A DNA stretch of 9,397 bases from Sulfurospirillum sp964466465. GTDB taxonomy: Bacteria > Campylobacterota > Campylobacteria > Campylobacterales > Sulfurospirillaceae. Position 1 is the stretch's first letter, and each line of letters opens with the position of its first letter. Below, one piece after another: positions 6,633 to 9,397 of the stretch. The stretch covers positions 1 to 9,397 of the forward strand of contig CAYXNJ010000064.1 of assembly GCA_964466465.1 (NCBI GenBank), given 5' to 3'. A program made the translations under genes and the position numbers. The notes under the pieces are model-generated. The model was not told the DNA's origin. It searched no databases and saw nothing but the letters and a program-made list of their open reading frames with translations.

Positions 6633-7648
6633 TTTGCTTCCTCTTTAGACATCATTTTTTCAATCAATGCGTAGGTCGTTGGAGGAACAAGTGGGATGAT
6701 CTCTTCCAAACGATTTTCCTGCATCAATCTTCTGACTCTCGAAGCCGAAATTGGCTCACCACCATACTCAATGCGCCCAAGAACGACCACTTTAATGGGT
6801 GGAAATTCACTAGGAGCGGCAAGTAGTTTTTTCATTTGTTCATTATACTCATTGGTCACGACACATAAAGGCTCTTCCCCAACATAGCGGTGCGTAATGC
6901 CCAGTTGTGGGGCTAGATGGTTTCTAAAGATGTTGAGATCAAGCTCCGTATAAAGTGAGTCGATCTGACGTTTGTCCTTAATAAAATAGGTCGGAAACGT
7001 CGCTTTAGAAATAATATAGTCCGAACCCTCATGTATCGTGAGGTTTTTCAAATCTTCCAAGCCTTCACAAATGAGCTTGTAACGATCTTTGTAACTAAAA
7101 AACGAGGCGTCCTCTTTCACCACAAACAGATGCACCCAGTGCGACCTCTCACAGGCTTGCTCTACCAAATAGCGATGCCCTAACGTAAAAGGGTTACAGT
7201 TCATTACGATGCTACCAACAACATCGCCTGTATGCTTGTACTTTCGCAATCGTTTCTTGTAAAGGTCAATATTGTAGCTGTTCTCCATCAAAATGACCTG
7301 ATGGTTCGCCTGCTCAATATATTTAAAGCCACACGATTCAAACACCTCCTCATACTCAGGTTTGGTAAATAAAAAAAGATCATGTCGTCCTTCGCGAAAT
7401 GCTAATTTGAGCAGTTCACTCATAAGACTAAGGGCTAAGCCTTCACCGCGAATAGACTCATCTAACGCAATGTTTTTAAGTACCCGTCCACTTAAGCCTC
7501 CACAGGCAACAATGCGGTCATCCTCTTTGGCGATAACGAATGTTTCCACATCCTCCGACATTTCAAGATCAACACTCTCTAAAAAATCCCTAACTTTTTG
7601 CCTTCTCACCACACTGGAGTATGGTATTTCTGAAAAAACAAAACTCAT
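6629..7648 (-). CDS. citC: [Citrate (pro-3S)-lyase] ligase (acetate:SH-citrate lyase ligase)
   Basis: CitC activates citrate lyase by acetylating the thiol of the CitD prosthetic group with ATP and acetate. Its 339 residues fall into the known two-domain layout. An N-terminal GNAT-like acetyltransferase domain covers about 34-122, with ALDESIRGEGLALSLMSELL (61-80) as its acetyl-CoA-binding loop and helix. A C-terminal nucleotidyltransferase domain follows, with NCNPFTLGHRYLVEQA (150-165), a variant of the HxGH signature, GSDYIISKATFPTYFIK (208-224) and ISASRVRRLM (300-309). The start is supported by collinearity with E. coli CitC from the first residues. It is the first gene of the operon. 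Its Shine-Dalgarno GAGGG is only three bases from ATG and lies inside a hairpin (7653-7671). The leader upstream carries the element shared with the porin gene. Confidence 0.95.
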   Translation of the reverse strand: MSFVFSEIPYSSVVRRQKVRDFLESVDLEMSEDVETFVIAKEDDRIVACGGLSGRVLKNIALDESIRGEGLALSLMSELLKLAFREGRHDLFLFTKPEYEEVFESCGFKYIEQANHQVILMENSYNIDLYKKRLRKYKHTGDVVGSIVMNCNPFTLGHRYLVEQACERSHWVHLFVVKEDASFFSYKDRYKLICEGLEDLKNLTIHEGSDYIISKATFPTYFIKDKRQIDSLYTELDLNIFRNHLAPQLGITHRYVGEEPLCVVTNEYNEQMKKLLAAPSEFPPIKVVVLGRIEYGGEPISASRVRRLMQENRLEEIIPLVPPTTYALIEKMMSKEEAK

Positions 7649-7652
7649 TGAC

Positions 7653-7671
7653 CCTCTTTAGGGAAAAGAGG
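7653..7671 (-). promoter_or_regulatory. Hairpin covering the citC ribosome binding site
   Basis: On the minus strand CCTCTTT (7671-7665), a five-base loop TCCCT and AAAGAGG (7659-7653) form a perfect 7-bp stem, extendable by one U-G pair (7672 with 7652). The 3' arm contains AGAGG, the only ribosome binding site for citC, four bases from its ATG. When folded, the transcript would hide the site. This could make initiation of the first cit gene conditional or simply lower it. That it acts as a switch is inference; the pairing is seen directly. Confidence 0.5.
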
Positions 7672-7746
7672 AAATAACGGTACGCAAATACTGTTTATGT
7701 TCAGTGTGCATTTGAAACACAAAAAAAGAGAGTAAAAATTTTTATG

Positions 7747-7775
7747 CCATTGCATTGAACATCCATTAAATGAAC
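7747..7775. repeat. Tandem imperfect direct repeat in the citC leader/promoter region
   Basis: CCATTGCATTGAAC (7747-7760) and CCATTAAATGAAC (7763-7775) are two near-copies, differing by one indel and a short central change, separated by two bases. The start-to-start distance is 16 bases. They lie just downstream of the proposed cit -10 box, so they could be a protein-binding site within the leader or part of its RNA structure. No similar tandem pair is seen upstream of the porin gene. Confidence 0.35.
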
Positions 7776-7784
7776 TGTGTAAAT

Positions 7785-7797
7785 CTGGGCAATGATA
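7785..7797 (-). promoter_or_regulatory. Candidate -10 box and start region of the cit operon
   Basis: The minus strand reads TATCAT (7797-7792) after an A-rich run, with no clear -35. It was chosen because its distance from the shared upstream element (7850-7870) is almost the same as for the porin: 53 bases between the near edges here, 55 there. Transcription would begin near 7785 and give a leader of about 137 bases. The choice was made after seeing the spacing, so it is only suggestive. Confidence 0.35.
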
Positions 7798-7849
7798 CCT
7801 TTTTTTTCATTAAGAATAACTAAGAGAAAAGAAGCTCAAAGATGGCTAT

Positions 7850-7872
7850 TTATGGGCATTTTGTGCATAAAG
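7850..7872. promoter_or_regulatory. Shared regulatory element, copy upstream of citC (TTATG-N11-CATAA)
   Basis: Bases 7851-7872 match 9274-9295 upstream of the porin gene at 21 of 22 positions in the same orientation. Inside is an inverted pair TTATG (7850-7854) and CATAA (7866-7870) around 11 bases, the size and symmetry of a site for a dimeric regulator. It lies about 200 bases upstream of citC. The regulator is not encoded in the window. A CitB/DcuR-type response regulator would be a natural guess for citrate genes, but nothing in the motif identifies one. Confidence 0.6.
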
Positions 7873-7925
7873 AACATCAAAATTAAAAGGAGCTTTTTTA
7901 CTTTTAAAATGAAGCTGATTTTAAC

Positions 7926-7966
7926 AAAAATTCAGTCAAGCGGAAGTTATTTTACAACCGCTTGAC
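7926..7966 (-). terminator. Rho-independent terminator of the porin gene
   Basis: GTCAAGCGG (7935-7943) and CCGCTTGAC (7958-7966) are perfect inverted arms. Past a TT/TT mismatch the stem resumes with GT/AC around the loop AAAATA. On the minus strand the hairpin is followed by TGAA and then TTTTT (complement of 7926-7930). It starts 21 bases beyond the porin stop codon and separates the porin transcript from the cit operon. Confidence 0.65.
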
Positions 7967-7987
7967 ATTATAAAAAAGGTGTAATGA

Positions 7988-9178
7988 TTAGAACTTATAA
8001 GAGGTTTTAATTCTTAGCTCTTCATCATTACCATCTTTGCCCTCTTTTTCATACTGAACAAGCACACTCAACCCTTTAAGTGCCCCACCAAACGCATAAG
8101 AGCCATAAACGGCACTGTAAGAGAGATCGCCTCTAACAGGGTCTTCCGTTTGCGTATAATCCACACCGATTTTTGCATCGGCGTTAAACTTGTAAGCAAC
8201 ATCAATCGCATACGCCTCCGTACCAGGTTCATAGTTGTCGGAGATAATAGGAGATTGTGTGTAAAGGGTATCAGCACCATAGCCAAGACCGTATTTGACT
8301 TTACCATCATTGGAAATTTTAGAATACGCAATATACGCATCAATACTCGCTACACCAACGCCTGCTTTAAAGGCATAGCCATCGGCATCTTTCGTAGCGC
8401 CACTATATTCTGTCATAAAATATTGACCACCAAGATTATAGGTAAAATTTGAAGCTTTACCATCATATTTTGCTTCAAAGCGATACAGGTCTAAATCTTC
8501 ACCCACCGAAAACTCTTGAATGGTTGCCCATGCACCTGAGAGCATCAAGCCTGGAACGGATTTATTAATTGCAAAAAGGGTATATGCACCATCACCCACT
8601 TGTTTAAAATCAGCCATTCCCGTGGACTTTGGAGCCCATCCTTGATTGGTTCTTGCTTGCCATTTATCAACGTAACCAAATCCAATGGTAGTATTCGGTA
8701 GGTCAGTATTAATGAGGGTTGCACCTTCAAAGGAGTCTTTAATCACGCGAGAACCACTGCTTGCGACTAAAGGTGAGCTAATAAATTGGCGACCTACTTT
8801 CGCAGTTGTTTTAGCAAAAGAATATTCTACATAAGCCTCGGAGAGTACCGCTCCTGAACCGTACATATCTTTAGCAAAAACTTGTTTAGCCTCTTCTGAT
8901 GCAAAAGGAGCACTACTGGATTGTGCGGTTGTACCAAATTTAAATCCCATTAAGGAGTCTGTTACATAATTTAGCATAACGCCTGTTACAAAAATAGAAG
9001 CATCTCCTGCGCCAATAGATGGAGTATCTACTCCTGTATCACGGTCAAAGTAAAAAGCTTTGAGCTCGCCCATAACCTTGCCATTTTTAAAAGCATCCAC
9101 AAGTGTGTCTGCTGCAAATGAGCTGGATGTAAGACCAGCAACTACGATAGCCGCCAAACTAAGTCTCGTTAATTTCAT
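7988..9178 (-). CDS. Outer-membrane porin, OprD-like family of Campylobacterota
   Basis: The 396-residue precursor begins with a signal peptide: basic MKLTR, hydrophobic LSLAAIVVAGL, and SSSFA-A with cleavage after residue 22 or 23. The mature part has alternating polar/aromatic strands with Gly and Asp turns, for example GELKAFYFDRDT, LSEAYVEYSFAKTTAKVGRQ and the closing LSVLVQYEKEGKDGNDEELR strand. It ends in Phe (KTSYKF), the usual last residue recognised by the BAM machinery. Early RQFISSPL ... SRVIKDSFEGATL is the kind of segment found in OprD/major porins of Sulfurospirillum and relatives. It would form a diffusion channel in the outer membrane. The substrate is not visible in the sequence. 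The shared regulatory element and its position upstream of the citrate lyase genes suggest citrate or another carboxylate (inference). A clear ribosome binding site AAGGAG (complement of 9184-9189) lies five bases before ATG. Confidence 0.85.
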   Translation of the reverse strand: MKLTRLSLAAIVVAGLTSSSFAADTLVDAFKNGKVMGELKAFYFDRDTGVDTPSIGAGDASIFVTGVMLNYVTDSLMGFKFGTTAQSSSAPFASEEAKQVFAKDMYGSGAVLSEAYVEYSFAKTTAKVGRQFISSPLVASSGSRVIKDSFEGATLINTDLPNTTIGFGYVDKWQARTNQGWAPKSTGMADFKQVGDGAYTLFAINKSVPGLMLSGAWATIQEFSVGEDLDLYRFEAKYDGKASNFTYNLGGQYFMTEYSGATKDADGYAFKAGVGVASIDAYIAYSKISNDGKVKYGLGYGADTLYTQSPIISDNYEPGTEAYAIDVAYKFNADAKIGVDYTQTEDPVRGDLSYSAVYGSYAFGGALKGLSVLVQYEKEGKDGNDEELRIKTSYKF

Positions 9179-9205
9179 CTTTTCTCCTTATAAATATTTT
9201 GAATA

Positions 9206-9218
9206 CGTGAAGATTCTA
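9206..9218 (-). promoter_or_regulatory. Candidate -10 box and start region of the porin gene
   Basis: The minus strand reads TAGAAT (9218-9213) followed by a plausible start near 9206, which leaves a leader of about 27 bases that contains the AAGGAG site. No good -35 is present. Just upstream the minus strand has TTCTCTTA and TTAATG (complements of 9231-9238 and 9222-9227). The same two words occur in the same order in the cit promoter region (7821-7828 and 7808-7813), though with a wider gap there. Confidence 0.4.
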
Positions 9219-9272
9219 CTCCATTAAAATTAAGAGAATGTAAGATAAAATGAGTTTTAGAAAATCCCTAAA

Positions 9273-9309
9273 TTATGGGAATTTTGTGCATAAAGTGCCC
9301 TAAATTATG
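9273..9309. promoter_or_regulatory. Shared regulatory element upstream of the porin, with an extra half-site
   Basis: TTATG (9273-9277), CATAA (9289-9293) and TTATG (9305-9309) alternate in orientation with exactly 16 bases from start to start. The first pair is the element shared with the cit operon (21 of 22 bases over 9274-9295). The third half-site is part of a 12-base direct repeat, CCCTAAATTATG, at 9266-9277 and 9298-9309. The near edge lies 55 bases from the proposed porin -10 box, a typical distance for an activator. A dimer on the first pair with a second dimer on the overlapping pair is one reading (inference). Confidence 0.55.
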
Positions 9310-9397
9310 TTACATATAGTAACTAAAAATACACCTTCTTTTGAGACTAATAGACAAGGATATTAAAAGAAGGTGTATTTTTAGTTACTATATGTAA
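9310..9397. repeat. Perfect 33-bp inverted repeat with 22-base loop, ending at the window edge
   Basis: Bases 9310-9342 are the exact reverse complement of 9365-9397, with 22 bases between (9343-9364). The arms are AT-rich (TTACATATAG... to ...CTTCTTTT) and contain no open frame. The repeat may continue past the window. A perfect 33-bp stem is far longer than a usual terminator, and no proper T-run adjoins it on either visible side. It could be a fold-back mobile element (MITE-like), a pair of sites for an invertible segment, or an assembly/amplification fold-back at a contig end. Confidence 0.7.

Noticed and set aside
7695..7713. A third, degenerate copy of the shared TTATG...CAT element in the citC leader
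   Set aside because: TTATG is followed by GTGTGCAT but the spacing is two bases short and the second half-site is incomplete; in AT-rich DNA this is likely chance.
7909..7965. Possible 18-codon plus-strand peptide in the porin-citC spacer
   Set aside because: ATG is 16 bases from the nearest AAGGAG (7887-7892), too far for good initiation, and the frame coincides with the porin terminator hairpin, which explains the sequence better.
9280..9300. Sigma-54 promoter (GG-N10-GC) on the minus strand upstream of the porin
   Set aside because: The minus strand reads GGGCACTTTATGCAC, but the GG to GC spacing is 8 or 9, not 10. No better match was found upstream of citC.
9310..9397. The terminal inverted repeat as part of a CRISPR array
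   Set aside because: The two arms are inverted copies, not direct repeats with spacers, and no cas gene is present.

Overview
The window looks like chromosome of a Campylobacterota (epsilonproteobacterial) species, most like Sulfurospirillum or a relative. This rests on an OprD-like porin ending in Phe, a prepilin whose leader (KKAFTMLELVFV) and C-terminal wording are typical of that phylum, moderate-to-low GC with AT-rich intergenic DNA, and a pabA-membrane protein pair that I recall also from Campylobacter. The genus is inference. All confident genes lie on the minus strand, so the text below runs from high to low coordinates.

Right end (about 9179-9397): a non-coding region of at least 219 bases upstream of the porin. 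It carries a perfect 33-bp inverted repeat that ends exactly at the last base of the window, and an array of TTATG/CATAA half-sites at 16-bp steps. The porin gene (7988-9178) follows and ends in a hairpin terminator.

Centre (2606-7648): a complete, tightly overlapping citrate lyase operon, citC-citD-citE-citF-citXG. CitD, CitE and CitF form the lyase that splits citrate into acetate and oxaloacetate. CitX and CitG (fused here) make and attach its prosthetic group, and CitC acetylates that group. No inner-membrane citrate carrier, oxaloacetate decarboxylase or regulator gene is present. The 339-base spacer between porin and citC holds a second copy of the near-identical 22-bp element found upstream of the porin, at almost the same distance from a -10-like box. 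Porin and cit operon are therefore probably co-regulated, and the porin may be the outer-membrane entry for citrate or a similar acid. A hairpin that buries the citC ribosome binding site adds a possible translational control.

Left (119-2552): a second cluster with 4- to 11-base junctions: pabA/trpG-type glutamine amidotransferase, a multi-spanning GT-C-like membrane protein, and a type IV prepilin-like gene. The prepilin is split by an in-frame TAA; both halves read in one frame and together make a full-length family member, so it is most likely a pseudogene (or carries a sequencing error). The first ~70 bases hold small repeats and stem-loops but no recognisable gene. Both window edges fall in repeat-like DNA, which suggests contig boundaries.

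I see no CRISPR array, tRNA, rRNA, defence system or transposase. The best candidates for something new are the shared porin/cit regulatory element, the citC leader hairpin and the terminal 33-bp palindrome.
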